64,000 bases of DNA from Planctellipticum variicoloris (GTDB taxonomy: Bacteria; Planctomycetota; Planctomycetia; Planctomycetales; Planctomycetaceae), in assembly GCF_030622045.1 (NCBI RefSeq), contig NZ_CP130886.1, positions 3,981,557 through 4,045,556 on the forward strand, given 5' to 3'. The position numbers and the translations under genes are program-made. Positions 24,555-33,967 of the stretch are shown in pieces. The notes beneath the pieces are model-generated. The model ran no database searches and was not told the origin of the DNA. It was given only the letters and a program-made list of their open reading frames with translations. Positions within the stretch are counted from its first letter, which is position 1. Each line of letters opens with the position of its first letter.

Positions 24555-25700
24555 ATGCCTGTCTTCACATCTCGTTTCGCGTTCCTGCTGCTGATCGGAA
24601 TCCTGGTGACTGCTGCCCCGCAGACTGTTGATGCGGAAGATCCGCTGATCTTCATTTCCGCCTTTGCCGACGGCGACGAAGCGGGCATTCATGCGTTCCG
24701 ACTCGACCTGAAATCGGGCGTGTTGAAGCCGCTGCACCGGACGACCGGGGTCGATCACCCGTTCTTTCTGGCCCTGTCGCCCGACAACAAGTTTCTCTAC
24801 TCGATCCATGCGCCGACCTTCAGCGGCAAAGACGATGAGCACGTTGCCGGTTTCGAACTGGTCGGTCGGACCGGGCAGCTCAAACCGCTCAATCGCCAGT
24901 CGAGCCGCGGGACGGCGTCGTGTTATCTCGATGTCGATGCCACCGGGAAATCGGTGCTGGTGTCCAACTACACCAGCGGCAGCGTCGCGGCCTTGCCGAT
25001 TCGTCCCGACGGGTCGCTGGGTGAGCCCGCCTCGTTCATTCAGCATGTGGGATCGAGCATCAATCCCGCCCGGCAGAAGGAGCCGCACGCGCATTGCATC
25101 GTGATCAGTCCGGACAACCGCTTCGCGTATGTCGCCGACCTGGGGCTCGACCAGATCCTCTGCTATCGCCTCGACCCCGCGACGGCCAAGCTCACACCCA
25201 ATCGACAGGCGTTCGTCCGCACGCTCCCGGGCGCAGGACCGCGGCATCTGACGTTTCATCCCAACGGCAAATCGGTCTACGTCATCAACGAACTCACCAA
25301 CTCGGTGACCCACTTCGACTACGAAGCCGCCACCGGCAATCTCTACGAACAGAAAACGATTCCCACACTTCCCGCCGACTTCACCGGCGTCAGTCATTGC
25401 GCGGATCTGAAGATCACGCCGGACGGGAAGTTTCTCTACGGTACGAACCGCGGACACGACAGCCTGGCCGCGTACAAGATTGCCGACGACGGCAGCCTGA
25501 CTCTCATCGAGATACAACCCAGCCTCGGCGGCGGGCCGCAGAATCTCGCCATCACGCTGGGCGGCGAACTGCTGATCTGCGCCAACATGCCCGGCAAGAA
25601 TGTCGCCGTCTTCCGGATCGATGCCACGACCGGCAAGCTGGCCTCGGTTGGAGATCCGGTGGCCATTCCCTCGCCGTCCTGCATCATGCTCGTCCCGTAG
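24555..25700 (+). CDS. Secreted lactonase-family seven-bladed beta-propeller
   Basis: 381 residues from the ATG at 24555, which has GGTGGAAAG upstream and starts a signal peptide (MPVFTSRFAFLLLIGILVTA). The repeated blades are visible (HPFFLALSPDNKFLYSIH, CIVISPDNRFAYVADLGLDQ, HLTFHPNGKSVYVINELT, DLKITPDGKFLYGTNRGHD). The sequence belongs to the Pgl/YbhE 6-phosphogluconolactonase family. Because it is exported, a cytosolic pentose-phosphate role is unlikely; a lactone or sugar-acid substrate outside the cytoplasm is an inference. Confidence 0.88.
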   Translation: MPVFTSRFAFLLLIGILVTAAPQTVDAEDPLIFISAFADGDEAGIHAFRLDLKSGVLKPLHRTTGVDHPFFLALSPDNKFLYSIHAPTFSGKDDEHVAGFELVGRTGQLKPLNRQSSRGTASCYLDVDATGKSVLVSNYTSGSVAALPIRPDGSLGEPASFIQHVGSSINPARQKEPHAHCIVISPDNRFAYVADLGLDQILCYRLDPATAKLTPNRQAFVRTLPGAGPRHLTFHPNGKSVYVINELTNSVTHFDYEAATGNLYEQKTIPTLPADFTGVSHCADLKITPDGKFLYGTNRGHDSLAAYKIADDGSLTLIEIQPSLGGGPQNLAITLGGELLICANMPGKNVAVFRIDATTGKLASVGDPVAIPSPSCIMLVP

Positions 25701-25760
25701 CCAGTCAGGTCAAACTGAGGCTCGACCGCTCTGCCTGAACCACCTGAAGGCCTGCCACAC

Positions 25761-27299
25761 ATGCCTCCTGTGATTGCTGACCGCTCGCCGGCATCCGCCC
25801 GGCCATACCTGCTGCTCCTCGCATCGATTCTCGCCGTATCCGTTCCGGACGAATCCGCCCGCGCGGCCGAGCTGCTTGCCGGCGTCGCCAAAGTCGACAT
25901 CACTGATACCGACGCCGGACCGGTCAACGACCCGCTCTATGTCAAGGCGCTGGTCCTGAAGCGCGACGGCACCACGGTGGTGATCGCCACGGTCGACGCC
26001 GTCGCCATCGCCGAGATCGGCTCCATCCGAAACGAGTACCTCGCCAATGTCCGCGCCGCGGCGCAGCAGGAACTCGGCATCGAGCCGACCCACATTCTGA
26101 TCAACGCCAGCCACTGCCACGGCCGAGTCTGCGCCGACGTCGAGCAGCGCACCGTCCAGGCGATCAAGGCGGCGGCAGGGAATCTCGTCCCGGTCCGCAT
26201 CGGCGTCGGCGTCGGCCACGAAGACCGCGTCATGGAGAATCGCCGCCTCCGCCTGAAGAGCGGCCGTGAAGCCGACGTGCGACACGCCTATTCATTGCCG
26301 CCCGATGAGGAAGTCGTCGGAGCCGGACCGATCGATCCGCAGATCGGCATTCTGCGTCTCGACCGGGCCGACGGGCGAACCCTGGCGATCGTTTACAACT
26401 TCGCCTGTCACCCGATCCAGGGCGTTCCCAGCGGCGGCAATACCGCCGACATGACCGGCTTCGCCTCGAAAGTCCTCGAAGACAGCTTCGGCGACGGCGC
26501 CGTCGCCCTGTTCCTGCAGGGCTGCGGCGGAGACGTCAATCCGATCGGGTATAAAGCAGTGACTCAGCCGCGCGACGCCGAGCCCCTCGGCAACCTGCTC
26601 GGCCTCAGCACGATGAAAACCGCCAAGACCATCGCCTGCAAAGACGACGACCGGCTCCAGATCATCAACGAAACCCTCGCACTGCCGCGGGCCGACAACG
26701 CCGACCGGATCGCCACGCTCCAGGAAGAACAGATGCGGCTGGTCCAGTCGCTGCAGGGGACTAGCCTCAACCTGAAAACCTTCATCCCGCTCGCTGTCCA
26801 GAACAATCTGGCTGATTCCTTCCCCTCGTATTACTCGCATCGCTACCTCCACGACCGCAAGCTCGGCCGCGACGCGATGGACCGCCTCGACGCCGAGAAC
26901 CGCCGGAACGTCGAGCAGTATGTCCGCAACATCTACGTCATGGAGGAACTGACCCGGCTACAGACCAATCTGGCGCTCCTCAAGAAACACCAGGCCCGAA
27001 ACGTCGCCTCGGGTTCGCGCACTCTCGACGTCGAAGTGGTCGGCGTGCGGATCGGCGATTTCGTGCTGGTCACCTTCCCCGGCGAACTGACGGTGCAGAT
27101 CGGCCTGAACATCAAGCAGGCCGCCCCGCACCAGCCGACGTTCGTCGCCGGCTACACCAACGGCTACATCTACTACGCTCCGACAAAGGAACAGCTTCAG
27201 AATGTCGGCGGCGCCCAGGAAGACAGCGACTGCATGCTGGCCCCCGACTGGCAGGAGCTGTTCGAAGCCCGGGCCGCCGCCATCCTGAAGAGACTCTGA
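25761..27299 (+). CDS. Neutral/alkaline ceramidase-like secreted protein
   Basis: 512 residues. After an N-terminal hydrophobic leader (about 15-30) comes LLAGVAKVDITDTDAGPVND, the standard opening of the ceramidase-like domain. Putative zinc-ligand histidines are in INASHCHG (about 114-121) and NFACHPIQG (about 213-221), and the GCGGDVNP motif near 253 matches the ceramidase active-site region. Planctomycete members are numerous and usually lack the full C-terminal domain. True ceramide hydrolysis is uncertain; a peptide or amide substrate is possible. It is 60 bases after the lactonase-type gene. Confidence 0.85.
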   Translation: MPPVIADRSPASARPYLLLLASILAVSVPDESARAAELLAGVAKVDITDTDAGPVNDPLYVKALVLKRDGTTVVIATVDAVAIAEIGSIRNEYLANVRAAAQQELGIEPTHILINASHCHGRVCADVEQRTVQAIKAAAGNLVPVRIGVGVGHEDRVMENRRLRLKSGREADVRHAYSLPPDEEVVGAGPIDPQIGILRLDRADGRTLAIVYNFACHPIQGVPSGGNTADMTGFASKVLEDSFGDGAVALFLQGCGGDVNPIGYKAVTQPRDAEPLGNLLGLSTMKTAKTIACKDDDRLQIINETLALPRADNADRIATLQEEQMRLVQSLQGTSLNLKTFIPLAVQNNLADSFPSYYSHRYLHDRKLGRDAMDRLDAENRRNVEQYVRNIYVMEELTRLQTNLALLKKHQARNVASGSRTLDVEVVGVRIGDFVLVTFPGELTVQIGLNIKQAAPHQPTFVAGYTNGYIYYAPTKEQLQNVGGAQEDSDCMLAPDWQELFEARAAAILKRL

Positions 27300-27338
27300 G
27301 CATCTGAAGCCGAACTGCCGGATAGCCTCGACGGCGTC

Positions 27339-29489
27339 TCAATTCGACTTCTGCCGCTTCACCCAGGCTTCCAGTCCGCCGTGCTGAAACTCCCGAGTGT
27401 AGTCGGACAGGTCGGGCGTTCCAAGAAACCGCGACACCTCGTCGATGACGATCACGTCCGGCAATTCATCGGCCTTGAGGCGTGGGTGGCGTGCCAGATT
27501 TGCGCCGATTCTCGCTTCCGCATCAGCGCCTGCCTGAAACACGTCGCCCAACGGGCCAGCCGGCGCGTCGCCGGTCCCCAGCCGCAACTCGGCCCAGTAG
27601 CGAGTCGTCTGACGCGGCGCCCGATTCCGTTGCGGTGCCGGGACGTGCCCGTCGACCATCAGCCCTCGATGCAGCAGATAGTACAGATAGCCATGCCGCG
27701 CCGAGAGCAGCCGCGATTTCGCCCAGCTCCACTGATCCCACACGTGACCGTCAACCGTGAACTCCTCCCAGCGCTCGGGAGTCGCCCCGTACAGGGCGAG
27801 GACGCGCGCCATTCGCTCTTCGATCTCGGCCTGCGTCCAGACGCCGTGATATGGAAAGCCCTCCGGCAGCAGCAGGTCGGCGCGCGACCAGTATGCACAC
27901 AGGTAATTCAGCTCATGACTGGCGGTCGCCAGGGTGTAGTCCCCCAGCGTCGCTTCCCGCCGCTGCAGCCAGTCCTTCAGCTCCTCTTCGTCCCGCGTCA
28001 GGAAGAACTCCCGCGCCGCGACGTTCCTCACGAAATGCTGTATCCGCAACACGTGATAGCCGAAGAGCACGCAGAGAAAGACTCCCGCAGCCAGGACCTG
28101 GCGCGCCCTCCAAGCCTGAGCCGTGCCGGCCCCAAGCCGCAACAACCGGCGGTTCCCCTCTCCCAGCAGAACCAACAGCGCAAACAGCAGCGTGAAGTCC
28201 CGTCGCCAGCCGAACTGCCAGCAGTGATAGCTGTCCATGCCCATCTGCGAAAAGGCCGCCACCAGCAGCCCCCAGCCGACCACCGGGATCGCGGCGATCG
28301 CCACCACCCACAGCTTCCACGCCTCCGGCCTGGGCCACGCCAGTTTCACGACAAACTCTCGCGTCACGCGTCGCGCTCGCCCGCGCACGACGGTGAAGGC
28401 CAGCGCTGCAATCACCGCCAGCGTCAGCAGCGACTGTTTCAGCGCACTCCGGGCCTCTTTCGTCTGCGACACCCCCAGGGGGCTCTCCCGCCACTCCGGG
28501 CCGAACCCCGCCCGCGTGAAAGCGTCGCCCGTAATCGCTCCACTTGTCGCCCGGTTGACTGCCAGACCGGCCGCCACGCCGGCCGTCAAGACGACAGCAA
28601 TCACGATCCACCGCGACATGCCCTCCGGCAGCCGGTTGCGTCGGACGATCACGGCGACGCCGAGAACCGCGACCACGAGGCACACATTCGCCGCCGATAA
28701 CAGAAAGGCCCACGAATCCGCGGCCGCCAGGATTACCAGCATGGCGCCGATAAACAGCAGGCGCGGCCACGGTTTCTCCCGGCGGAACAGCAGCGAGACT
28801 GCCGCCAGCAGCACCGACAGCCCCAGCGGACTCGTCCAGCCCAGCGTCGCCATCCGCAGGCCGCGATGGACCGGCCATTGACCGAATTCGCTTCGCCAGT
28901 TGAGCAGGGACGTCACCGACTCCAGCAGCACGGTCAACAGCACGGCGGACAGAATCGTCAGCGGCGAGACAGCCGACGGCAGCCAGCGGACGGCCGCAAG
29001 ATACAGCACGCTCCACGAAATCCCCAGAACCGCGACCATGAAAATCGCATACGGCAGCGGTCGCCCCTCGGTCCGGGCGGCCAGCCCCATCACGGCGACC
29101 TGCAACGGCGCGGCGTAGTTCCGCCCCTCGTTCGCGGTGTGGCACAGCGGCGAATCGGTCCAGCCCCGTTCCAGAATCCGCTTCGAGCGAACGACGTACA
29201 GGTGGAAGTCTTCCGAGAATACGTAGTACGGATTGAGATGCACCGCAAAGAACGTCGCCTGCCGCCCGTCGTTGACTCGTTCGCTCGCCGGGACCGCCCA
29301 GTGATCGATCAGCGCAAACTGCAGGAACGCCAGCGCGAACAGCCAGACCGCGCCCAGCCCGGCCCAACTCAGAAGCCGCCGGGTCCGGGAAGCAAAGTCT
29401 CGATCCGGCACTGGATCCGCGGTCATCGACGGATCGGGCAAAGGAGACTCGTCGCGGTTGGAATCAATCGATCGTTGCGAAGAAATCAC
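27339..29489 (-). CDS. Polytopic membrane protein, last gene of the glycan operon
   Basis: 716 residues from GTG 29487-29489, which directly follows the TGA of the upstream gene (TGAGTG), so translation is probably coupled. A cytoplasmic N-terminal stretch of about 40 residues precedes the first membrane segment. The loop FFAVHLNPYYVFSEDFHLYV, RGWTDSPLC and the soluble tail motifs (EFFLTRDEEELKDWLQRREA, SHELNYLCAYWSRADLLLPE) are shared with 15948-17933. Roughly ten membrane segments lie between. A GT-C-like glycosyl or lipid-linked transferase role fits its operon, but no named family is claimed. Confidence 0.8.
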   Translation of the reverse strand: MISSQRSIDSNRDESPLPDPSMTADPVPDRDFASRTRRLLSWAGLGAVWLFALAFLQFALIDHWAVPASERVNDGRQATFFAVHLNPYYVFSEDFHLYVVRSKRILERGWTDSPLCHTANEGRNYAAPLQVAVMGLAARTEGRPLPYAIFMVAVLGISWSVLYLAAVRWLPSAVSPLTILSAVLLTVLLESVTSLLNWRSEFGQWPVHRGLRMATLGWTSPLGLSVLLAAVSLLFRREKPWPRLLFIGAMLVILAAADSWAFLLSAANVCLVVAVLGVAVIVRRNRLPEGMSRWIVIAVVLTAGVAAGLAVNRATSGAITGDAFTRAGFGPEWRESPLGVSQTKEARSALKQSLLTLAVIAALAFTVVRGRARRVTREFVVKLAWPRPEAWKLWVVAIAAIPVVGWGLLVAAFSQMGMDSYHCWQFGWRRDFTLLFALLVLLGEGNRRLLRLGAGTAQAWRARQVLAAGVFLCVLFGYHVLRIQHFVRNVAAREFFLTRDEEELKDWLQRREATLGDYTLATASHELNYLCAYWSRADLLLPEGFPYHGVWTQAEIEERMARVLALYGATPERWEEFTVDGHVWDQWSWAKSRLLSARHGYLYYLLHRGLMVDGHVPAPQRNRAPRQTTRYWAELRLGTGDAPAGPLGDVFQAGADAEARIGANLARHPRLKADELPDVIVIDEVSRFLGTPDLSDYTREFQHGGLEAWVKRQKSN

Positions 29490-30071
29490 TCAGTCACCCT
29501 GCCACAGATCAGGGCGCTTCGTGCAGACTGCGTCCACCGGATACGCCGCCAGTTCTCTTCGGTAGTCCGCGATCGTCGCCACATCCCGCCCCTGCAGCTC
29601 GGGCGAGACCGCACACAGCTTGAAGTGCGCCTTCAGCAGTTCATAGGTCCGGTCATCCAGCGGCTGCCGGGTAAAGCAATCCACCCACACCCACTCGACC
29701 TGCCCCGCCAGCGCCAGCGCCGACTCCACCGGCTCGTACTCCGAGAACCGGACCGCGATGCGATGTTCGCCCGTCTTGACCAGCGAACGAATCATCGGGA
29801 ACGAACAATCCAGGAAGAAATAGTTCGCGATTCCCGCCCCTCGCACGGCCTCCAGCACGCGGTGCTCGATCCGTTCGCTCTTGATGTTCAGGATCATCAG
29901 CCCGTGGCGGTAGTGCTTCAGATATTCTTCGAAATCCTCTCCGTCGCCGAACGGATCGTGCTGCAGGATCAGCCGCTCCCCGCGATCCCGCAGATCCAGT
30001 TCGACACCGTACTCCGCCGGCGTCTGCCGAAGCTGAGCGATCGTATTGATGCGATGTGCGATGTACTGCAT
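29490..30071 (-). CDS. GDPD/PLC-like phosphodiesterase
   Basis: 193 residues from the ATG at 30071. The catalytic pattern of glycerophosphodiester phosphodiesterases is present: AHRIN (H and R, near residue 5), ELDLRD (ExD, about 24-29) and LQHDPF (HD, about 35-40). The domain is shorter than the usual about 240 residues. Such compact GDPD-like proteins occur beside nucleotidyltransferases in surface polysaccharide clusters, where they may handle phosphodiester-linked groups. Here the next gene upstream is a sugar nucleotidyltransferase, 40 bases away. Confidence 0.8.
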   Translation of the reverse strand: MQYIAHRINTIAQLRQTPAEYGVELDLRDRGERLILQHDPFGDGEDFEEYLKHYRHGLMILNIKSERIEHRVLEAVRGAGIANYFFLDCSFPMIRSLVKTGEHRIAVRFSEYEPVESALALAGQVEWVWVDCFTRQPLDDRTYELLKAHFKLCAVSPELQGRDVATIADYRRELAAYPVDAVCTKRPDLWQGD

Positions 30072-30111
30072 GTGTCTCAAAGTCCCGCCGGCGAGGCCCC
30101 GCCCGCAATCG

Positions 30112-30894
30112 CTACGCGGCCCGGCTCAGACGCCCGATTCCCGCGAAATAACGCCGCCAGCGCTCGTAGTCTTCCAGATCCTGCGGGGTGCCCCAGCCGA
30201 TGTACTTCTCGACCTCGAACACCTCGACCCGCCGGCCCGCCTGCACCAGCCGGTTCGGAATCGTATCGAGATAAAACTCGTTGTTGACGGTATCGCCCGC
30301 CGCCACGGAGGCGTCGATCAGCTCCCGCAACTCCGCCGCGCTCCGGAACCAGAAGCATCCCGAGATTGCATGATCGCTCAGCGGGGTCGCCGACAGCGGA
30401 ACCTTGCACGACACCCGCTTAACGGCGTTCGACGTCCCGACCACGTCGACCCAGCCATGCGCCGTCGGCTTCACCAGCACCCGCTGATCGTTCCGGTAGG
30501 TCCAGATCAGGGACGCCAACGATTCGTCGCGAACGACCTCGGCGAACCGACCGGCGTCGTAGAGATGCGAATTGTCGCACGCCGCCACCAGCACGCTGTC
30601 GTGCGGATCGAGTTCCGCGCAGGCCAGCCGCACCGTACACGCCTGTCCCCGCGTCAGTCCCGGCGTGACGACAACGCGGCCGCCCGGAAAGTGCCGCGAG
30701 ATCACCGTGTCGATCCGATGGTCCCGCACATGGTCCGGATGCACCACAAACACGTACCGGTCTGCCCGCGGCAGTTCCTCGACGGCTCGCACGAACATCG
30801 GCACGCCATCGACAGGCACCAGCGGCTTCGGCAGTTGGTAACCTGCGTCGACAAACCGCTGCCCCAGCCCCGCCATCGGTACGACGATCTGCAT
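30112..30894 (-). CDS. Sugar nucleotidyltransferase (NTP_transferase)
   Basis: 260 residues from the ATG at 30894 (MQIVVPMAGLGQRFVDAGYQ). The N terminus holds the nucleotide-binding signature GLGxRF and PKPLVPVDG. DNSHLYD around residue 107 provides the metal-binding acidic residue, and KYIGWGTPQDLEDYERW closes the fold. Enzymes of this type join a sugar or polyol phosphate to a nucleotide to make an activated donor. The exact NTP and sugar cannot be read. It lies between the three-domain fusion and the GDPD-like gene. Confidence 0.87.
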   Translation of the reverse strand: MQIVVPMAGLGQRFVDAGYQLPKPLVPVDGVPMFVRAVEELPRADRYVFVVHPDHVRDHRIDTVISRHFPGGRVVVTPGLTRGQACTVRLACAELDPHDSVLVAACDNSHLYDAGRFAEVVRDESLASLIWTYRNDQRVLVKPTAHGWVDVVGTSNAVKRVSCKVPLSATPLSDHAISGCFWFRSAAELRELIDASVAAGDTVNNEFYLDTIPNRLVQAGRRVEVFEVEKYIGWGTPQDLEDYERWRRYFAGIGRLSRAA

Positions 30895-30945
30895 CAGAAT
30901 CCTTCCCGTCAGCAATCCCGTCCGGTTCGACCGGACAACCGCAGA

Positions 30946-33090
30946 CTATTCCGCAGACGACTCGTCCAGGAAGTCCGCAAAGAGCCGCTCCTCGACTCCC
31001 TCGTCCAGATCCAGAAATCGTCCGTATTCCCGGGTCTGAATCAAGGTCACCGGCGCCAGATGCGGGACCTGAATCTTGTGCCAGTCTCCGCGCGGCACTC
31101 CCAGAGCCTCTCCCACCAGCGCTCGCACGACCACGTTATGGGTGCATGCGACCGTATTTCCTGCCGCCCGATCCCAGACATCGTTCGCAAATCCGTGGAG
31201 CCGCTCCACGACATCCGCCGTCGATTCCCCGCCGGGAAAAGGGGGATCTTCACCCCGTCCCCACGCCGCAAACAGCTCTCCGTGCTCCCGCCGCGCGTCG
31301 GCGATCGTTCGCCCGTCGCAGAGGCCGTAGTCGATTTCCACCAGCCGCGCATCCGCCTCCGCCGCCGGCAAGGTCCGTCGCCGGGCCAGCGCTTCGACCG
31401 ACTGCCGGCACCGCCGCAGTGGAGAGGTATAGACTGCCGACACGGACTGTTCCGCCAGAGCCGATGCCAGCAGCGACAACGCCTCGTCGGAAATCGGCGA
31501 CACGTCCGGATCAGTCCGTCCCACGAACCGCCGCTGATCCCCCGTCCCGCCGTTCAACACAGTCGCCGCATGCCGAAATACGACATGCCGTCGCGCAGTC
31601 TCCAGAAAGATGCCGCGAAACTGCACTTCGAAGTCCGCGACAAACCCCCGCAGCCGCTCGTCGAGACCCACAATCGGCTGCGCAAAATCCTGCCGCTCTT
31701 TCCGATCCCGCAGCGCGCGGTACAAATCGGCATAGCCGTCCGCTTCCCGCGGAAATACGCCGAAAAACTGGTCGAGCAGTTCGGCGTCGGCCGGCGGCGA
31801 ATTTTCCCGCCGCAGCAGTTTCAGCAGGTTCTGCATCAGGAACCGCTGGACGTGGTACGCATACTCGTAGCGGTCCCGCACCGTCATCGGCTGCTCGCGC
31901 AGCAACTCCTCGCAGGCAGTCTCCGAGCAAATCAGCTCCCGGTAAGAGACCACCCCCCGATCGAAGTCCCGCAGATAGTCCTTCGGCCCCCGCCGGGCGC
32001 TCAGGAAATGCCGCGGCTGCAGCCCGAAGACCGGATACACTGACGCCAGCGACCGCTTCCGAACCGTCGTCGACCGCTGCCAGTCCAGGCACGTGAACGG
32101 ACTGCGGATCGCATGCAGCCGGTGCGTTTCCGGCGAATACAACATCAGATGCAGCACCGCAATATCGGGCTCGTTGAACTTCCGCGGCCCCAGCGTCGAA
32201 TTCACCCGGAGCGACAGCCCTGCGCGCTCCACGACCGGACGCAGTTCCTCCGCGAACCGTCGCTCCGTCTCTGCAAAACGTGGACCGTCCAGCCGGTCCA
32301 CGACGGCGATGACATCGATATCGCTGACCGCCTCCAGCGTCGCCCGCGTCAGAAAACTCCCGGCGACCGTCGCCGACAGCACCCAGTCCGTGCGATCCGC
32401 CACGCGCCACAACGCCGCCAGGATCTCTTCCTTCAGGTCGCGCCGATCCGGTTCGGCAGCCAGCGCAATCGATTCCACCAGTTCGGGATGCTCGTCGATC
32501 AAGCGATAAACTTGCAGCCGCGGACAGCTCACCCTCCCGGCAGGCGACTCCGACAGCAGCCTCTCCGCCACCAAGGCCCAATCCTCGGCCCGAATCGATG
32601 CCACTGTCAGATGCGGCTTCCAGCCGGCCCCGACGTACGGAAAGCCAAACTGCCGGGCATCGCGCTGCTCGGCCTCCGCCAGACCGCTCATCCGACCGCC
32701 GATCCGCCGTTCCGTCGCCGCGACATCGCGCAGCGGCGCCAGCGTCTCGACCAGTTGACGCTGCAGTCCGCGCAATCGCTCACAGTCCGCCTCGGCGAAC
32801 TTCAGCGACAGCGTGTTGTTGCCGGTCAGCGCGTCACCAAGAAACGTCTGCCAGCCAGCCAGCGTCAGATCGGGCGAAGTCCAGTTCGCCGCCAAGGCTC
32901 GCGTCTGCTCAAGCACCATCTCGAGATCTGGAAACACGCCCACATACAGCGTCATGTGGGGGGGATGATCGAGATAGAGTTGCGGCCCGACCAGACTTTT
33001 TGTCTGCCGCTTGTATCGCCAGATCCGCTCAATGGTCCCCGCGTCAGGTTCCAGAGCGACAAACAACGGCAGAGCAGTCGAATCGGACAT
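30946..33090 (-). CDS. Three-domain fusion: 2H phosphoesterase + nucleotidyltransferase + histidine phosphatase
   Basis: 714 residues. Domain 1 (about 5-210) is a LigT/2H phosphoesterase with the paired motifs H45-M-T47 and H160-L-T162. Domain 2 (about 215-500) is a nucleotidyltransferase: GSFLTRATLEAVSDIDVIAV, with G244-S245 and D257-x-D259, followed by a helical region (DRYEYAYHVQRFLMQNLLKL). Domain 3 (about 500-714) is a histidine phosphatase: R506-H507 in VVFRHAATVLN, TSPLRRCRQS, GGES and the second histidine H651 in CTHNVVVRALVGEALGVP. All three active sites look intact, except that the phosphatase has RHA in place of RHG. It sits between a GT2 gene and a sugar nucleotidyltransferase gene. 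The substrate is unknown; processing of a phosphorylated, nucleotide-linked sugar is inferred from context. Confidence 0.85.
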   Translation of the reverse strand: MSDSTALPLFVALEPDAGTIERIWRYKRQTKSLVGPQLYLDHPPHMTLYVGVFPDLEMVLEQTRALAANWTSPDLTLAGWQTFLGDALTGNNTLSLKFAEADCERLRGLQRQLVETLAPLRDVAATERRIGGRMSGLAEAEQRDARQFGFPYVGAGWKPHLTVASIRAEDWALVAERLLSESPAGRVSCPRLQVYRLIDEHPELVESIALAAEPDRRDLKEEILAALWRVADRTDWVLSATVAGSFLTRATLEAVSDIDVIAVVDRLDGPRFAETERRFAEELRPVVERAGLSLRVNSTLGPRKFNEPDIAVLHLMLYSPETHRLHAIRSPFTCLDWQRSTTVRKRSLASVYPVFGLQPRHFLSARRGPKDYLRDFDRGVVSYRELICSETACEELLREQPMTVRDRYEYAYHVQRFLMQNLLKLLRRENSPPADAELLDQFFGVFPREADGYADLYRALRDRKERQDFAQPIVGLDERLRGFVADFEVQFRGIFLETARRHVVFRHAATVLNGGTGDQRRFVGRTDPDVSPISDEALSLLASALAEQSVSAVYTSPLRRCRQSVEALARRRTLPAAEADARLVEIDYGLCDGRTIADARREHGELFAAWGRGEDPPFPGGESTADVVERLHGFANDVWDRAAGNTVACTHNVVVRALVGEALGVPRGDWHKIQVPHLAPVTLIQTREYGRFLDLDEGVEERLFADFLDESSAE

Positions 33091-33144
33091 TTACCGGACT
33101 TTAACAGACCATCCATCGGGGGCGGCGGCGACGCCGAGGACAGT

Positions 33145-33924
33145 CTACGCCGCCCGGCGTTCTGCGCCGATCAATCCCGCTTGATGCGATGGCCCGCTCC
33201 CCTTCAGCCGCGGAGCAGGCGCGACGGCCAGCCTCACCAGGTAGCGCAACGCCCGCCCGATCGTCCGCCCCTTCGACCGCCACGAAGTCGCCCAGCTCGA
33301 CACCCCATGCGGACGCGGCGGAAACTCCACCGGAATCGACCGGAACCGCCAGCCATTGCACTTCGCCGCATACAGCACATACAGGTCGAGGCTCAGATCG
33401 CGCGGAGGCTGCTCCAGAGCCCCGAGCAGATCCCGATGAAACAGCTTCGGCTGCGCGTTGATCTCGTGCAGCGGCGTCCGCAGCAAAACCGTGGCGGCGC
33501 ACTGCATCCCCCACGTAATGACCCGCTCGCTGAGCCCCCGCCCGTAACGTCGCCCCTTGACCAGCGTTCGCTTCGGAGCTGGCGATTCCTGATACAGCTT
33601 CCAGGCCCGGAACACATCCGCCGGATCCGTCTGCAGATCGGCATGCGACCAGGCCAGCACCTCCGCCGTCGCGGCCTGCAGCCCGGTCAGGATTCCATGA
33701 CCATACCCCTGATTGACTTCCACACGGACGGATCGCGCGAACGGATGCTTCGCCAGCAATCCGGGCAGCACCTCCTGTGTCCGGTCCGTCGAGCCGTTGT
33801 CGACGAGAATCAGCTCGAAAGAAACGTCGCCGCAGCTCTCGGCGAATCGCTCGACCAGCGCGGCGAGCCCCGCGGATTCGTTGTAGCAGGGCAGGACAAT
33901 CGACAACTGCGGACGTGGAGACAT
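33145..33924 (-). CDS. Family 2 glycosyltransferase (DPM1/DPG synthase-like)
   Basis: 259 residues from the ATG at 33924 (MSPRPQLSIVLPCYNESAGL). GT-A motifs: ELILVDNGSTDRTQEV (nucleotide binding) and LAWSHADLQTDPAD, where the usual DADLQ is present as HADLQ. The segment VKGRRYGRG and EINAQPKLFHRDLL are typical of polyprenyl-phosphate hexosyltransferases (dolichyl/undecaprenyl-phosphate mannose synthase type). It has no C-terminal membrane anchor. Likely transfers an activated sugar to a lipid carrier or glycan in this operon. Confidence 0.88.
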   Translation of the reverse strand: MSPRPQLSIVLPCYNESAGLAALVERFAESCGDVSFELILVDNGSTDRTQEVLPGLLAKHPFARSVRVEVNQGYGHGILTGLQAATAEVLAWSHADLQTDPADVFRAWKLYQESPAPKRTLVKGRRYGRGLSERVITWGMQCAATVLLRTPLHEINAQPKLFHRDLLGALEQPPRDLSLDLYVLYAAKCNGWRFRSIPVEFPPRPHGVSSWATSWRSKGRTIGRALRYLVRLAVAPAPRLKGSGPSHQAGLIGAERRAA

Positions 33925-33967
33925 GAAACTTCTCGCAGAAATGAAAACGGCAGGCGCCGATCGACCG

